From Streptomyces avicenniae (lineage in GTDB: Bacteria > Actinomycetota > Actinomycetes > Streptomycetales > Streptomycetaceae): a stretch of 64,000 bases of DNA. Location of the stretch: positions 124,001-188,000 of the forward strand of contig NZ_JOEK01000012.1 in the NCBI RefSeq assembly GCF_000719135.1. Reading direction: 5' to 3'. The number at the start of each line of letters is the position of its first letter. Positions within the stretch are counted from its first letter, which is position 1. The notes beneath the pieces are model-generated. The model was not told where the DNA came from and searched no databases. It saw only the letters and a list, made by a program, of their open reading frames with translations. Of the stretch, positions 63,196 through 64,000 are shown piece after piece. The translations under genes were made by a program, and so were the position numbers.

Positions 63196-64000
63196 GTCGG
63201 CCACGGCAGACGCGCCTCCAGTCGGAAATCGATCCCGCCGTCGGGACCGCGCCGGGCGCCGTAGTCGATACGGCCGCCGGTGAGCTGGACACGCTCGGTC
63301 AGGCCGACGAGCCCGGAGCGCGAGCCGGGCACGGCGGGCGCCGCCCCGGCGTCACCCAGGGGGTTGCTGATGCTGACCCGCAGTTCCCCGTCGGTGGGCA
63401 GGTCGAGCAGGACACGCGCGCACGTGCCCGGGGCGTGCTTCCTGGCGTTGGTCAGGCCCTCCTGGACGATGCGGTAGGCGGTGCGGCTGGTGGAGGGCGG
63501 CGCGTCCGCCGGTACCGGCACCCGGTCGTCCAGCTCGACCCGGGCTCCGGCGGCCGTGGCCTCGGCGGCGAGCGTGGCGATGTCGCCGATGCCCTGCTGC
63601 GGCCGGACGGTGCTGTCCTGGCCTGGCCGCAGGACGCCGAGTATCTCGCGCAGGTCCTCCAGGGCCTGGTGGGCGCTGGAGCGGATGATGCCCGCCGTGG
63701 CGGCGATCTGCTCGGCGGCCATGTCGGGCCGGACTTCGAGCGCGCCCGCGTGGAGGCTGAGCAGGGTGATCCGGTGGGCCAGCACGTCGTGCATCTCCCG
63801 GGCGATGTGCTCCCGCTCGCGACTGCGGATCTGGTCGGCCCGCAGCGTCGCCTCCGCCTCGGCACGCTCGGCGCGGTCCCGCAGCGAGGCCACGACCTCG
63901 CGCCGCGCGCGGATCACCTGGCCCCAGGCGATGAAGGGCGACGTGAGGACGAAGCCGAGCAGCACGTTGAAGACGATCTGGCCGGGGACGTCGGCCCCGG
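63192..64000 (-). CDS. Two-component sensor histidine kinase, NarL-type (partial)
   Basis: The reading frame stays open to the right edge, so the N-terminal part is missing; about 268 codons are visible. A membrane helix (GQIVFNVLLGFVLTSPFIAWGQV) precedes a coiled coil (ERAEAEATLRADQIRSRERE). The HisKA_3 phospho-site helix is EHIAREMHDVLAHRITLLS with the His in EMHD. The HATPase_c N-box is IVQEGLTNARKHAP, with G-box GLVGLTERV. It stops inside the start of the response-regulator gene. Confidence 0.92.
   Translation of the reverse strand, partial: GADVPGQIVFNVLLGFVLTSPFIAWGQVIRARREVVASLRDRAERAEAEATLRADQIRSREREHIAREMHDVLAHRITLLSLHAGALEVRPDMAAEQIAATAGIIRSSAHQALEDLREILGVLRPGQDSTVRPQQGIGDIATLAAEATAAGARVELDDRVPVPADAPPSTSRTAYRIVQEGLTNARKHAPGTCARVLLDLPTDGELRVSISNPLGDAGAAPAVPGSRSGLVGLTERVQLTGGRIDYGARRGPDGGIDFRLEARLPWPT

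Overview
The window is a very GC-rich actinobacterial chromosome segment, almost certainly from a Streptomyces or close relative. The signs are strong third-position GC, many GTG starts, frequent ATGA/GTGA overlaps, long GC-only hairpin terminators, Tat and lipoprotein signals, and typical actinobacterial genes (coproheme-type HemQ/HemY, DUF3000, DUF3099, NgcEFG, a Rok7B7-like ROK regulator). From memory, the core order (MurA-like, aconitase, ngcEFG, ROK, xylFGH, dxs, fadAB, rnd, response regulator, DUF3000, hemE, hemY/hemQ) resembles the S. coelicolor SCO5998-SCO6041 neighbourhood; I could not check this. I saw no rRNA, tRNA, CRISPR array or intact transposase.

Layout. 1-573 has no gene. 0.57-11.96 kb is mixed housekeeping: GNAT, treZ, a MerR/membrane-protein pair, a LysE exporter, a PfkB kinase, msrB, murC, a stress-protein-like gene, a RibD-type reductase, zapE and ppk2. 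12.07-14.32 kb is a tight three-gene cassette: a DUF692 (MNIO) oxidase, a DUF2063-like partner and a TIGR04222-type membrane protein with a Gly/Cys tail. It is the best candidate here for an undescribed peptide- or protein-modifying system. 14.37-20.66 kb holds hemQ, hemY and hemE, interrupted by a DUF4349 lipoprotein and a Tat-exported glycosidase with a trefoil-like C-terminus. 20.75-27.79 kb holds DUF3000, an atypical response regulator, RNase D, fadA-fadB and a VOC protein, followed by dxs on the other strand.

29.9-38.4 kb is a sugar-uptake block read on the minus strand: ngcE-F-G (GlcNAc/chitobiose importer), a ROK repressor, then xylF-G-H (pentose importer). A DasR-like site lies upstream of ngcE, and a second one overlaps the promoter of the glycosidase at 17.9 kb, which suggests shared amino-sugar control. 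Next come a Phd-like antitoxin with a broken downstream ORF, and aconitase, whose upstream region carries an iron-box-like site.

42.4-54.98 kb is rich in regulator-target pairs with visible operators: XRE-cupin/GNAT, LysR/MFS, TetR/amidase-DUF1028, GntR/DUF1648-like, a MurA-like enzyme fused to an HTH domain, and TetR/SDR. A 1.06-kb segment with two small genes sits behind the MurA-like gene between direct repeats that copy its 3' end. 55.0-57.0 kb is a MauE-like / Tat-exported / Cys-rich double-psi-barrel cassette. The window ends with small membrane proteins, an atypical NRAMP transporter, arcA-arcB (arginine deiminase route) with an ARG-box-like promoter, an unknown gene and a NarL-type two-component pair cut by the right edge.
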